Counted from the stretch's first letter, positions 1 through 12,854 are shown. The stretch is DNA of 64,000 nt from Tyto alba (GCF_018691265.1 NW_024881324.1:4281730-4345729); one strand, 5' to 3'. The notes: generated by a model not told the origin, from the sequence alone. Numbers and translations are program-made.

Positions 1-660
1 TGACTAGATGGTTCATCTGAAAAGGTAGTAGTTAATGTTCAACATGGAACTGGCAGCCATCACAAGTGGCATTCTTCAGGGGGCTGATATTTGGGCTGAT
101 AATGTTTAACAACCTGGAAAATAAGACAGAATACATCCTCAGAAAGTTTGTGGATGATACCAAATTTGAAGAGGTGCTTGATATCCTGGAGTACAAAGCT
201 GCAATCCAGGGGACAGACCTTTAGTACTAAGCCAAAAGGAAATTAATTAAGTTCAACAAGATGGTCAGAACCTGTAGTACATGAGATACGAGGACAGACT
301 GAAAGAGCTGAATTTGCTCAGTCTTAAGAGAGGACAAAAGAGGTATCTAATTGCTGTTTTCAATAGTCTAAGCTGAAGTTGAAAGAAGAGGGCTAGACTG
401 TACTCAGAGGTGTTCAGAAAAAGTAAGAGACAATGGTTGTAAGTTGAAGCAAGGAATTCTGACCTGGTATAAGGAAAAATATTTTCATTGTTACAGTGAA
501 TAAGCTCAGAGATGTGGAACCCCCACCCTTGCGTATTTTCAAAACTCAACCAGACAAGACCCTGAACATGCTGAAACAGCTTTACATGGGCCTTTCTTTG
601 AGCAAGAGGTTGGACTAGATGACCACCAGCAGCCTCTTCCAACCTAAAGTATCCCCATAT
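1..660 (+). mobile_element. Old, decayed CR1 LINE 3' region, 5' truncated by the window edge
   Basis: This is a remnant of a CR1 non-LTR retrotransposon in plus orientation. The start resembles the conserved reverse-transcriptase stretch after the catalytic region (the GVxQG-type segment, around bases 50-110, reads as a degraded GILQGA). The end resembles the usual CR1 3' region: GGTTGGACTAGATGACC at about 607-624, then a CTTCCAACC-like block near 638. In CR1 that block normally precedes the terminal ATTCTATGA repeats, which are not recognisable here. Stop codons and indels break every frame, so it encodes nothing. It is clearly more diverged than the CR1 copies at 54 and 59 kb, so I infer an older insertion. 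The 3' boundary is approximate, within about 20 bases. Confidence 0.75.
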
Positions 661-1945
661 ACAGAAAATGATCAAATCCTTTCCTGACCTTTATCAGGAA
701 AAGCAAAATATGAACAGCTTGATAAGTCTCAACCTGCAGGCAGATATGTTTAATCTGTATCAGAGTGCTTATGACTAATTTATTGTCTGCCAAAGCATCA
801 CTAACTTTGCTTTCCCCATTTTAGCATGCATGTAATATTGATGAAGCAAGATTATGCCTCAAACAGAAGAAGGATCAGATCGTGAACTGCTATAACCTTA
901 ATTGCAATGTCTCATGTTGTGACTTGCAGGGATAAGCAAACTTTTTCTTCTTTTAAAAATTTATTTCAACATATTTGCCTCCATAAATCTGTAGAGGAAG
1001 ACTATATTATGAATCATTACTGGATGAATCATTTTTCTTGATAATTTGTTTCTATTTTTACAGTAAATACTATTTATGATCAAGTTGCTACTTCAGTCAA
1101 AATATGAGTCATAGCTGTACTATTGTTCTTACTGGAAAGGAATAAAATCTCTAACTGATAAGCAATATCATTTAATGTCTCCCCATATGCCCCAGTCTTG
1201 CAAAGTGCACTTCACAGAGGTTTCAAAGATATTTAAGCATGCTGAGTCCTGTTACAGAACTGGGGCATGAATCTGTCAGACCTTAATCTGTTCCTGTTAA
1301 CTCCAAATGGAGCAGAACTGCTTTTCTGCAACCAAAATCCTGGCAAAGAACTTATTTCTTCATATAGTTCCATGTCTTTGGCAAAGACATTACATTGATA
1401 AGTAGTACATTCTATAACCAGCATGTACAGCTCTCTTACCCTAATGTATAAGTTACTGAATTCTGATTCCCTGAATTAATTTTGTTGCACTTGCAAGCAT
1501 GTGTCCACAGTAAAGTTTTAGTTTGGATCAGGAGTGCTTTTCTGAAGCTAATCTCCAGATCAGTCCCCACTCGCTGCACTTTGTTTCTATCATTGAGCAG
1601 TCTCACAGCATGCAAATTGAATTCCTTTGGATGAAACTAAACCAGTAGGAATAATTCAATAGCCCAAACACATGCTCCAGCTACCGAGGGAAGTTCAGCC
1701 CCTGCAACCAAACTAGAGCTGATCTGAAGTTAGTCGAAATTCTCAAAACTTACATAAACAATCCATACTTGACCTTCAATACCAACTGTTTCACACTATG
1801 TATCTGCTCCTCTTTCCCCTTACTACTTGATAATACAGACATAGCTTTAATTGTTCTGATCAATAGATAATTCCAGCTGCGTCTCTCTTGAGTCTGGATG
1901 TTTTAAATTTAAGTGTCCTCGTAAGAGATTCATCTACATTTTTTT
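661..1945. other. Unique AT-rich DNA, nothing recognised
   Basis: There is no coding pattern, RNA gene or repeat family that I can recognise. Open frames here are short (up to about 60 codons), lack any motif and fit chance. Confidence 0.6.
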
Positions 1946-2229
1946 GAGACAACAGAGGGTGGGAGGAGGGGGCGGGGTAGAGAGGTGGGAGAGAGTAAAT
2001 AGGATTAGAGAGAGTGAAGGGAAGAGGGGAAGGGGCTAATGGAGAGAGAGGGAGGGGGACTAGAAGAAGAAAAAGAAGCAAAGGAAAAGAGGAGGAAGAG
2101 ATGACGGGAAGATGGGAAAGGAAATAGGAGAAGGGAGAGAAGTGGAAGAGGAAGGGAGAGAAGATAGTAAGGGAAAGGAAGATGAAAGAAGGGAAGGGAA
2201 GAGATTTGTAAGAGAGAGAGAGAAAGATA
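1946..2229 (+). repeat. ~285-bp purine-rich (GA/GGA) tract
   Basis: The plus strand is almost entirely A and G, made of interleaved GAGA, GGGAAG, GGAGG and GAAGAAG blocks with only scattered pyrimidines. It ends in a short (GA)n run at about 2213-2224. The minus-strand open frames across it (Leu/Ser/Pro/Phe-rich) are a compositional artefact: a pure pyrimidine strand cannot form TAA, TAG or TGA. Long mirror-like purine tracts can form triplex (H-DNA) structures. That property is known for such sequences and not demonstrated here. Confidence 0.85.
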
Positions 2230-2375
2230 TCTTCTGAGAGAATCAAATAACACCTTCAGATAAAATGAGTTAGCTTTTTCTACTATATCCTGGAAAAGTC
2301 TGGATAACAAACTTGAGCAAGATGCTTAACTTTGAGGTGAGATAAATCCCATACTTAGTTAATAGCCCCAGCAGG

Positions 2376-2450
2376 GTTTAGAATTGAACAGTTTAGTTGG
2401 AAGTAACCTACAAGGATAATCTAGATCATCAATGACCATCTAAATAAGTT
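2376..2450 (-). mobile_element. Possible short CR1 3'-end remnant
   Basis: The stretch with AGTTGGAAGTAACCTACAAG and then ATAATCTAGATCATC resembles the reverse complement of the CR1 3' terminus (GGTTGGAAGGGACC...GATCATCTAGTCC), with several substitutions. It is short, and I see no terminal ATTCTATGA repeat, so chance similarity is possible. Confidence 0.3.
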
Positions 2451-2584
2451 AGAAACCTATTTACATTGGGATGGCAGAATCTAATAATCTATAAACTTTA
2501 TAATTATTGCAATTGCAACTTCTCTGAGTGACAACTAGTATTGTTTTTGCTTAAAGATTTCATTTTCATTAATAACCCTTTCAA

Positions 2585-2642
2585 TTGTTGGGGGGTTTTG
2601 TTTCGTTTCAAGTTTGGGTTTTTTTTGTTTTTTTTTTTGAAT
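2585..2642. repeat. T-rich low-complexity run
   Basis: Runs of T interrupted by G (TTTTGTTT-type) span about 55 bases. This could be the reverse complement of a poly(A)-like tail, but no retrocopy is recognisable next to it. Confidence 0.6.
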
Positions 2643-5600
2643 TTATAACTGCATCTACACTAACAAAAATGCTAGAAGAAACCATTACTTTTAATAGAAA
2701 AATAGGTCAGGCCTTATAACTCCAGAGGTGTGTCAATCTTCCAGACCACTCTTCCCTTCTTTCATACCTGCATCAGGTCAGTGGACAGAACAGCTGCCTC
2801 ACCTCAGCAAGCAGATACGTTTCTTGTCTTCCTCAGAACTGTGTCAGCACAGGAATGAACAGGCTAAGAATATATTTTAATCACACCATCACATCTGGCA
2901 ATTTTAATTTAAAAAACTAACCCCCTGCAATATGAAAATGTAAATTTCTACCACTTCGTTGCATTATTTCACAATGTAAAATCAATAGTCTGCATGTCAG
3001 GTGACCCCCTTTCCTTTCTATGTGCTACAGCTACAGGCTGAAACACATTGTCTCCCATGAGGCACCAAAATTTCTCCTTTTGCTGTTGGGAAAGATGACG
3101 AATTGTGGGTTGATTTTCTCTTTTTGTGCACAAAAGAACATGGGACAGCCAGATTTGCATGATTATCAACCCATAGGGGAAGTGATCAAATAGTCTTAAC
3201 AAAAGACGTAAGACAGAAGCTGCAGAGAGAAAGACAGCTCCTGAAAAAGACCCTAAAAGAAGACAATTCTGGATAGAGAAAATATATTTTTCCTAATGGA
3301 AAATCAACTGGAATGATTTTTTTTCCATAAGTCTTAAAGTCAACTAAATATATTTTCAAAATTGCATGTCAGGATTTAAATAGTAAATATTCTGTACCAT
3401 TAGATATTAAAAAATATTCAAGCAATTTTCCACATATTCAGAACAAAATCATAAAATGACAGAAGAAAAAGAATGGAAAAATACCATAGTGTCTGAAATT
3501 GCATTAAATCAATGCCATTATCTTGCTTTATTTAGAATAACCATGTGTGACGAAGTACACAACCTCACAGAACTCTGAAGAGGATAGCAGTAACAATCTT
3601 CTAGAAGCCTCAGGGCACAAGCTTTATTTGCAAAAATAGTTGCTCCTCCCTTTCAAAGTCTGGCTCACATTGTCTGCACACTCCTACAATGAGATCAAGA
3701 TCTACCGTCATGAGCCAACACTTTCATTGCTGTGAGTCACAGATCACATTACAGACAAGGACAACTGTAACTACATTACTGAAACCAGTATATCAAATAG
3801 GGTCCACAGGTCACATCTAGGACAACACTCCTAAAGAAATATATACCGAAAATTACTGTATATAGACAAAGCTTCAAGGTATGAAGAAGAAACTGGAATC
3901 AGAGAGAATTACTTAAAAAAAAAAAAAAAAAAGAAATAGCAATAAATGACCAGTGTGAGTGTTCATTGGTGAAAATAGACTTAACAAAACCTCAGTAACC
4001 ACAGCACTCCAAGCAACAAACAGGAGATACAGCTAAACAGAACTGTGTTGTAAATAACAGGTTACCTGAGCCAACTTAAGAAAGCAGCTTAGCTGACTTA
4101 ATATGATGTTGAGCTATATTACTGTGTTTCTCAAATTAAATCCATTCACAAGCACAACACACCTAGCCTAGTCTTTTCCAGTACATTAATGGGTCTGTTT
4201 AAAGCTAGTGGAAGCATCTACACTCTGCAATGTCAATCTATGCCACATGTAAGAGAGTGTTCTTAAATAGTAGCGTGCCCATGATGAAAATCAGACTGAT
4301 CGCACTTTGTGGTATAGATCTTCATAACAAGAGGTACTGTTAGAGCACATATTGGCAAACAGTTCATTTTAACGAGGCAGCATGGCAGAAAAATTAACAA
4401 AACATGTTATTGTATTCCTCCTCTCTCTTGAAAAAATGCATCGATATTTTTGCATAGATGTTGGGTGTTTCTCAGTTACTTCTTTTACAAACACTTACAG
4501 CAACTAAATTCCCTTCCTGTCTCTAACGTTTAATCTTGGTGTTGAAGCCTTATGATGAATTTTATTATGTTTTTATTTTGTTACACTTCTGCAGTGTCCC
4601 AGCACTTACATAGTGAAGACTCACTGATGCAGTTAGATGCACATTACGTTAGGAGATAACGTCACATGAGAGTTATCAGCCTGTATTAGGTTGGTAATAC
4701 TGGGATGGTGAATTAGATTAAAACATTATTAAAAGAGTAGGAAATAAAACAAAAAACCACAACTCTTTTCATTCCTTTTGTTAGTATTCTTTCTTGAGAT
4801 TAATGTCAAAGATGCTTAGAAATCTGGATGGGCATGGCTTGAATCTAAATTTTAAAATACTACAGTTGTTTATGACATATTTAGAACACCTCAATATCAG
4901 CACTCTAGAAAGTGGCAGAGATTAAGAAAAGGTCAGAGGGCAACAGAGATGGATGATCATTCACAAGTATTCATCTCCAAAAGACCATTTGTGATGGCTC
5001 AATGTGCGAACTACTTTATGATCTTTGGGACAAAACAGAAGAATTTTCTACTCTCTGCAGTACCCAGCTTATGACAAGAGCTTCAAAAACATTGAGAAAC
5101 CATTTGTGGATCTTTAATCCCTGTATGGATTTACCACTTGATCTAGCAGGTGTTGTCTGAGAAAAACCTTTACTAAGTTGCAGTGACCTCCAGAGCCATG
5201 AAACAGTCTACAGACAAGACAAAAATAGTATCTGCTGTGGTCTTTGAAAACTGATAATCAAATACTACACTACAGTAGTCAGATATGAAATGGTTCATTA
5301 TCATAAGTAGGGGAAAAGAAAAAATGATCAGTTAAATATATATTTTGATCAATGAATAACCACTTTGAGTCTACAACTTCCTGTGAAAACCTGTGTTACT
5401 TCTTTTTAAAAACTAACAAAATACACGTACTTTGAGCTAGATGCCAGAGGATTAATAAATCTCCTGTCATGCTAAATGATGTCTGCTTCCAAAGCCTTCT
5501 AAGAAAAAAATAATCCTTGTACCCAAGTCCAATAAACTGTGCAGATAGAATTTGTGTGCGTGCATTTCCAACAGAGCTCAGTATACTCTGCCATACATTT

Positions 5601-8600
5601 ACCATAGTGGTATTCAAACCATTTTTAATTAAGCTTGTGTTAAATTCATATGCTATCAATATGGCTTTCTCAGAATTAACATATATTATGTCCACTATTT
5701 TTATTTTGTTTACTGCATTTGTAATATATTTACATGCCCCTGTGTCTGCAATGATTACAAGGACAATTTATGACACTGAAAATTTTCACTTCACAGAAAA
5801 ATTGATGCAGTAAATAAAACTGTATCATCAGTACCTATGATCTTCTTCCATTTAACTTTTTGGTAAGCACCCAAAGCTTGTAGTGCTAAGGTTATGTTCT
5901 TCTTATAGTAATTCTACCATCTGCTTTCTTTACATTTTGTATCAATAAAGTCACTGATATCCTAGTACCTAAAAGAAGTTTGCAATCCATTTTATAAAAA
6001 TGGGTCTCAGGCATAAAATGCACAGATTAGAAAACAGGCTGTGTTGTAATACTGCAAAGTTAGTATTAAGGGGTATTTTGAAATATTTCTACAGCTTTGG
6101 TTGGAGTATACCCATGTGAATTCCTAATGTAGTTCGGCATGAAAGCACTTCAGGATTAGAAATTGCTAAATTATAAGTCAGTCTATTAATAAAGTTCAAG
6201 GTGATTACAACAACATGTAAATATGAGGAAGGTGATGTGCAAATATTAGTGAATTACACTAAGTTTTACTTGTAATAGTTGAAAACATTGTTTCCAGTGA
6301 TCTAGGATTAAATCAATAAAATAGGAATTATATTTAGCATTGTGATGTATAGCTTGTAACTGATCTGTTATACAGGAAAATAAAACTAAAAGTCAGATGT
6401 CTAGATTCTTTACAAAATGTGTAAGAACAGCTGGGAGTCAGAGAATGGGATTCACAAAGCCTAGTACACTGAGTGCAAAATCATCTGAACTAACCTGCAA
6501 CCTCTGTCAACCACTCCGCCTTCATACATGCAGAATACAAAATTATAAACATCTATTTGAGATATGTGTTAAAATTATATCTACCCTAGCTCAAGAAAAC
6601 AAATAGCCTGAAGAGAGCAATAATGGTGCCTTTTTTCTTCAGTCTCATTTCACATCCAGTATCCCGGTGCTTAGCATACCCGAGTGAAATGTGATGCATA
6701 TGCTCTAAAATCCTTCTCCTGTCTTCTTGAAGCTTCACTGGTCACAAATATGTGAGAGCTACAGGGTTTTTATAAACTCTTTTGTTACTGAAGCAGTTCA
6801 ATTTTGTATAAGATAATGATATATTTCTCAGTCTGTAAAGGGAATTAGAATGAATGCATGACCTAGCTGCTAGGCTATTCCCCTGTAAGTCTTAAGGTCC
6901 AGACTTTCTTACAGTGAATGGTACAAGGATGTCAAAACAAGAATTTTGATGTGTTTTTATGTGGAGCAATTTGGTACCATCTCTGAATAATTTTGTGGTT
7001 TTCAGTTCACTCAGAGCTGGAATCAGGGTACTTAGATGACTTCACTGTTTACAAATTAGGCAAATTGTTAAATTGCAGCTGGGCTGAGCAGGTGAGGAAT
7101 TATACCTAAAAGTGATAATAGGAACCTAGTTCCTTCAAAGACAGAGGTTCTTGGCTTTGTCTCATGTAAAGTACGTCTTTCATAATACATAAGTTTCTAA
7201 AGTCTATCAATTCAAACACCGTATAAAATTACTAATTCTCTACAGATAAAATCTTCCAGACAGACTGCTAATTATGAATTAACATCTTCTTGGTCATACT
7301 TATTGTGAGAACAATCCCTTGCGTGATTTTGTGCCAACTAGCATTCTCCCAAACAAATCCAAGCTATCATTCGGCGGATAGGAAGTATTCTTGATGGATA
7401 GTTTGCATATAGCTAGCCTGTTTTGGAAGCTAAATGTTCTTATAATATGGGCATGAGCCTTAATGTCAGCAAACAGTCCACACATCTTTAATTTGCTAGT
7501 ATAAGTGTAGACAATTAATGCAAATGAGTTACATGGATTAACTGCAGATTGAATTACAGGATTAGTTCCATGGCATTGTGGCCATGCCTTTAATATATGC
7601 AGACCGCAGTGCTGCAATGGAGCTTTGTTGTATAGCAGCTGTTGTAAATTCTGGCAGTCCTCCCAGAACTTTGGTCCACATTCCCTTCTCTTCTTCGCAC
7701 CGCGCCTTTTTTCCATAATTCTTCTTGTACTATGTACTATCTGCAAAGATTTATCCTACAGGGAGTGGCTAGCAGTTTAATTTTCCAGACCAGAATTAGG
7801 TTTACAAGGATTATTATATCTCACTGGTGCAGGTATACAGTGGAAATAGTAAAGGGTCAACATGAGTAAGCTGATTAACTAGTCTGAAGTACTAGGAGAA
7901 ATCAGTAACCATAATAAGGCACAAAAATACAGTTTTTCCAAATTAAAGCAACTGGGGCCTGATGTGCACTCCCACTTCTAAAAATTACCTCTTATATAAC
8001 ACCAGTTCTTGGCCCCTTTGAAGTGCACAGTGGTCTTGTGATGTCAGTTTTATCATGGCTAGTTGAAAAAAATGTGATAAATTTTCTAGTTTTGCTGATG
8101 TTACCAAAATTTCCTGATAGGCCTCTATGACACCATACATAAACCCAGATTCTTATAACACAAAACCACCCTACTTTGGAAGATCCTTTATTATAGTGTC
8201 CTGCCAGTTTCAGAATTTAATTTATAATGTTGCACTGGAATGCAGAGACTTTCTTTACATCGTAATCTCTAATATTTAGACATCTGTTTTCCATATGCAC
8301 TGCAGTAGTACTGCAAAGACAGTTGTGTATCTGTTCTCTATGGAGAAAAGTGTTCAAGGTCTGTGTCTATATTTATGAACAGAATTCTACACAAAAGTAC
8401 TGTTCCTGATTCTTTGCCAGAATCTACTATAAGTAGTGCTTAAAAATATAAAGTTTAAGAAGAGAAAATTACTTTCTCTAAGAATTGATTATTGTTAGAG
8501 TTAACTCAATTTCCACCTCTTTTGAAGCATATATATATTAGTAAGCTGTTCTCTACAGCTTCCTAGATCTCTTTTGCAAAATATGTTTTTTCAGCAGATT

Positions 8601-9720
8601 TTTAATGATATACTATTCTAGAATTATATCAAGACTATTTAAAACACATTTTCTTCACAGGAGATAACATGATGCTAAGAAAAATGAGCACTAAAATGAT
8701 GTAATTAGTATTCATGTAAAGTAATTAGGTGTTTAAATCAGCAGCTATAAATTACATTTCTACTTTTAATTGATGTAGTGATTTAATTAGGTGTTTAATA
8801 TTAGGTATCTAACTGAACACAGTGGGAAAATGATGTTTTTTAAAAAATGGGAATTCTGTAAGGTAGGTGCCCTATTAATTATAATACCTGAATAAAACAC
8901 AGAGGAGTAAATGGACATTTCATATTCTACCACCACAATGTAACTAAATTAATATAGCATGTATGTTGTTGCGAGTCCAAGCAATCCACAGATCAAATAT
9001 GTGGCTCTGAGGAATTCTTCTGGGTAAAACACAGGTGTTAGACTACAGTTGGGTCCAATTGGCCAATCTGCTGGTTTTACAAACAGCATACAGAAACTAA
9101 CTCGGAAAAAAACTGCAAGATTTCAAAGAGTCAGAGTACTTAATCTTATACAGATTATGAAGGGTAATGACAAAGGGTTGTATTTATTAAATTTATTGAG
9201 CCAGTTTTCTTCTATTACTAACCTTGCAGGAGGTCAGAAAGATTAACTTCTAAACTGCATCACTTGATTGCAATGAGGTCAGAACATCTAAGACATCTGT
9301 GAACTTGGATCTGCTGTTCTGATTTGCCCAGAGACTGATGGCAAAAGCTAGAGGCAAGTGAAACTCAGAATTTCTCTTCCAATATTTTTTTTTTAGTCCA
9401 AAAACAAACCCAAAAGATCTCATAAATCAGAAACTATTATTTCAGGAATGTAAAAGTAAAATAACATTACTGCAATACAGGATTTCAAACTGATACTAAA
9501 CAAAATACTTTCAAAAAACTTCAAGAACATCTCCTGTGAGAAATATGTCAGATGACTATTTTCTGATGAAAAACTCTGTTGGGAAAGGCTTCAAAAGCCC
9601 TATCAGATACTGAACACACATTTTTAATTTATCTATTTCTTCCTACCTCTTATCTTCTACTCTTGACAGATGACTAGTGAATGGCTATGTTTAAATTTCA
9701 ATTAACATTCATAGGAGTTT
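2643..9720. other. Unique AT-rich DNA, no gene found
   Basis: Seven kilobases without a recognisable gene or repeat apart from an A18 run at 3915-3932. The longest open frame is 148 codons on the minus strand (7300-7746). It shows no domain, signal peptide or composition bias that would argue for a gene. Two antiparallel frames of about 98 codons overlap near 5.4-5.8 kb and cannot both be coding. I treat all of them as chance. Confidence 0.6.
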
Positions 9721-9745
9721 CATAAACGTGTGGACCGTTTAAGCG

Positions 9746-9753
9746 TATAAATA
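9746..9753 (+). promoter_or_regulatory. TATA-box-like site upstream of a CpG-dense block
   Basis: The perfect TATAAATA at 9746-9753 lies in AT-rich DNA about 100 bases before the abrupt switch to very GC-rich sequence at about 9860. A TATA match alone is common in AT-rich DNA. The neighbouring CpG-dense block makes it a candidate promoter, but I see no exon or ORF downstream to attach it to. Confidence 0.3.
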
Positions 9754-9844
9754 GAGAACAAAAGGGAAGGTGTGCAACACTTAACCGCTGCATTTTTAAC
9801 TGTCTTTATCATTATTAATTATTATAAGTTCATCTGCTAGTTCC

Positions 9845-10912
9845 TGTTGTACCAGGTGCAGCTGCCCAGGTGCAGCCCCTGTGAGGAGAGGAGCGGCCGG
9901 GGCTGCGCCGCGCGGACACGGCCGGTTCCCGCCGGCTCCAGCGCCCCCCCCGCCCCCCCCCGCAGGGCACGGCCCGGCCCCTCAGCCACGGGCGGGTGCC
10001 CGGGGGAAAGCGCAGCTGGGGAAGGGCCGCGCGCTGCCCGCGGGCGAGGGGAAAAGCCTCGGAAACGGCCCTGCGAGACCCGAGGGGAGAGCGGGAGGTG
10101 GGGAGGACGGGCTCCAGCCGCTCCCACACGTTCCCCCGGAGAGCCCTGGCCGGGGCGGGTGGGTGTCACCCGAGGGAGCTGCGGCCGTGGGGAGCCCTGG
10201 CCGGGGCGGGTGGGTGTCACCCGAGGGAGCTGCGGCCGTGGGGAGCCCTGGCCGGGGCGGGTGGGTGTCACCCGAGGGAGCTGCGGCCGTGGGGAGCCCT
10301 GGCCGGGGCGGGTGGGTGTCACCCGAGGGAGCTGCGGCCGTGGGGAGCCCACACCGGGGCGGGTGGGTGTCACCCGAGGGAGCTGCGGCCGTGGGGAGCC
10401 CGCACCGGGGCGGGTGGGTGTCACCCGAGGGAGCTGCGGCCGTGGGGAGCCCTGGCCGGGGCGGGTGGGTGTCTGCCGAGGGAATTGCAGCCTGTGGGGA
10501 GCCCCAGCTGCAGCAGGGGAACAGCGTGAAAGGGCAGGAGCAGCAGAGAGGAGCTGGTGAGGACTGACCGCAGCCCCCCATTCCCTGTCCCCCCCGAGCC
10601 TCTCGGGAGGAGGTGGAGGGGAGGTACAGGACTCAGAAATGAAAGAGAGAAGCTGAAGCTGGGAAAAAGGTGTTGAGTGGGTGGGAGGAAAGTGTTTTTG
10701 TCTTTGTTTTTCACCATGAAAATCTATTTTAATAGAAAATAAATTAACGTTCTCCAAACTAAGTCTGGTTTTCCCATGGTGGTAACTGGTAAGTGTTTTT
10801 ACCTCAACCCACAGGATTTTTCATCTTATTTTCTCCCCGCATCCCGCTGAAGAGGAGGAGTGAGGGAGTGGCTGGGTGGGTGTCTGGCAGCTGTCCAAGG
10901 TCAACCATCACA
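9845..10912 (+). mobile_element. CpG-dense LTR-like element, relative of the ~1-kb family B LTRs
   Basis: This is a sharply bounded GC- and CpG-rich block in AT-rich DNA. Its downstream half follows the order seen in the family B LTRs at 12855 and 34384: a GCTGCGGCCGTGGG core, then CCCCCCATTCCCTG, a GGGAGGAGGTGGAG segment, a GAAGCTGAAGCTGGGAA segment, an AATAAA poly(A) signal at 10738-10743, a CTCAACCCAC segment, GGAGTGAGGGAGTGGCTG, and an LTR-like end AACCATCACA. The upstream half (9845-10140) is highly GC-rich and aligns poorly. I found no target-site duplication, so the 5' end is uncertain and the element may be truncated or rearranged. No internal retroviral gene is present. The long open frames through it come from the 51-bp tandem repeat and are not genes. 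Confidence 0.6.
10141..10498 (+). repeat. Minisatellite: seven tandem ~51-bp units
   Basis: Units begin with GAGCCC at 10141, 10192, 10243, 10294, 10345, 10396 and 10447. Units 1-4 are identical. Units 5 and 6 differ only just after GAGCCC (ACACC or GCACC instead of TGGCC). Unit 7 has several changes and one extra base. A partial GAGCCC follows at 10499. Each unit contains GGGGCGGGTGGG and a GCGGCCG site. Because 51 is 17 x 3, any frame open in one unit stays open through the array. That explains overlapping long ORFs on both strands (up to 306 codons), all of which I reject as genes. Identical central units imply recent expansion or homogenisation. Confidence 0.97.
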
Positions 10913-12854
10913 CGTGGAAATAAATCTTTGAGAGAAACTTTGAGGTAAGAAAAAGAACATCTCAGAAACTAATCAGCAAATATTGCTTGAGTTCCTTCCT
11001 TCTTCAGACATCTTTCCCTTGAAACTTTCTATCATTGTGTCTCTTTTATGTTTTAATTTGCACCACAGACAGTGGTATTGTTTGTTGTTTTAATCCATCT
11101 ATTTGTTTCGTGGAGATTTGTGTGAATGTATGTGTTCAATAATGTCACTGTGGATGCTTGTTTGAGTGTAACCACAGATCAATTGGTGGTAATCATCTGA
11201 CTCAATACATAGTATGGACCACTAACTGCATGACAGTTCTGTGTTTACATGAACAAACTCCACAGTGTTACGGACTAAAAGAGTTTTTCTGCTCTAAGAA
11301 CTGAACTTTTCAGATTCATATAATTGAATATCTCCACAGTTAAAATACAGCACATTCTTCAATATGTCATGGCAAGATCAGTGTCATATAAAAGTCCTAT
11401 TGCAACTGCTCCTACTAGCAAGTAGAATCTACAACAGAACCAGTTCAAATCTGCATTGTGCTGACCCATTTACATGGCCTTTAGAACAAAACAGTAACGG
11501 TTTCAACTGACCTGACTTCAACTGCTCCATCATATATGCTGTTACACAGTCTAGAGAAGGCAAAGAGATGATGACATCAGAGCAATTAATTTAGATGATG
11601 TAGAAATGCTCTGAGGAGAGATGAAAAAATGACTTGTTAATATAAATAAGTTTATGAGAAAAAGTATTTTTCAGTATTTGTGTGGGTTTTCTATTACCTG
11701 AGATATATGTAATGCCTATCTGCGGTTAGTCCCTTTGTATTTCTCTAATTAAATTTTCTTGTTATCATGTGAGATAAAAGAACAAATTACATAAAATGCA
11801 AGTGGAAATCTGAGACAAGCTACTGCCAAATATGCACAAAAAAACAAGCTCAAGGGTGATAAGGGTGAAGTGGTTTTACTTAACATTGCAGCAACAGAAA
11901 TAAGAGAATTTCAGAGCAGAAAATTATTAAAAATAATTTGAAAATCAGCGAGGGATACTTTATAAGGAACCTGTTCAACAAACTGTGATTTTATACATAT
12001 TTGTATGTACTGTAGTGAGAACACAAGAGGAGAAGGATTGTTGCAGAAACTAAAAAGCCTGAAAGGCAAGTAAACAGTGCCCTGCTTTTATCACTTGGGT
12101 AGTCATGCAATGTGAAAAACATGCCACCTGCCTCACTTATTTTTGGAAGACTCCTGTAGTTCATACATTAAAGGTGCCTTGAAGGAGCAGAAAAATATGG
12201 CGCTGAAATAATAATAGATTCTCCAGGTCTGATGGATCACAATACTATGGGCAAGATTACTGTGTGGTTGCCAGTTCATGTCAGCCAGGGGTGTGAGTTT
12301 GGGCATCCCTAAACCACATTAAGACATTTTCAATTAGTTGTGACAATTTAGTACACACCTTAATCTAGGCTTAACACTGATGGGTAAGCATTTTTCTGCT
12401 TTCTTTTATTAATTCTTATATAAAGCATGCCAGGTGAGTTTTCAATCCAGGCAAGGCATAAGGGAAGTTATCTTTACTATCTTATTTATTTTAGTTGTGC
12501 AACTGAACCAGCAAAAGAAGTCTGAAGACAGGGCTCATCAGCAAGCTGATAGAGCAGCTAACTAGTAGCATACTGTATCAGATAAGAAAGACTGTTATTT
12601 TACTGTTCTTGTAATGGTAAAGAAACATTGGAGTACACACAGAAATGTTAACTAAATGTTTATTTTGTCCACTTACTGTACAAAATACCATGTGAGTAGA
12701 GGTTATCAAGTATGGCAGTTATGTTTCTCAGCTCCTACACTCCACCAAAACTTCTAGCATAAGGAAAGGGGGAAGAAGGTGCTCACTAATTTCTTTAGAA
12801 ACATCGAAAAATGGACAGAGGAAAAATGATGCAATTCTGATGCTGATGTATAGG
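10913..12854. other. Unique AT-rich DNA, nothing recognised
   Basis: I see no coding potential, RNA gene or interspersed repeat. It separates the CpG-dense element from the next solo LTR. Confidence 0.6.

Noticed and set aside
1860..2310. Two Leu/Ser/Pro-rich ORFs of 101 and 128 codons
   Set aside because: They arise from the pyrimidine strand of the purine tract, which cannot contain stop codons.
7300..7746. 148-codon minus-strand ORF outside repeats
   Set aside because: It has no recognisable domain, no signal or membrane segment, no splice or promoter context, and a length attainable by chance in a 64-kb window. A conservation test would be needed to revive it.
9837..10757. 306-codon minus-strand ORF and overlapping 177-237-codon ORFs
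   Set aside because: They are created by the 51-bp tandem repeat, whose length is divisible by three and which has no stops in several frames. Antiparallel and offset frames are all open at once, which real genes do not show.
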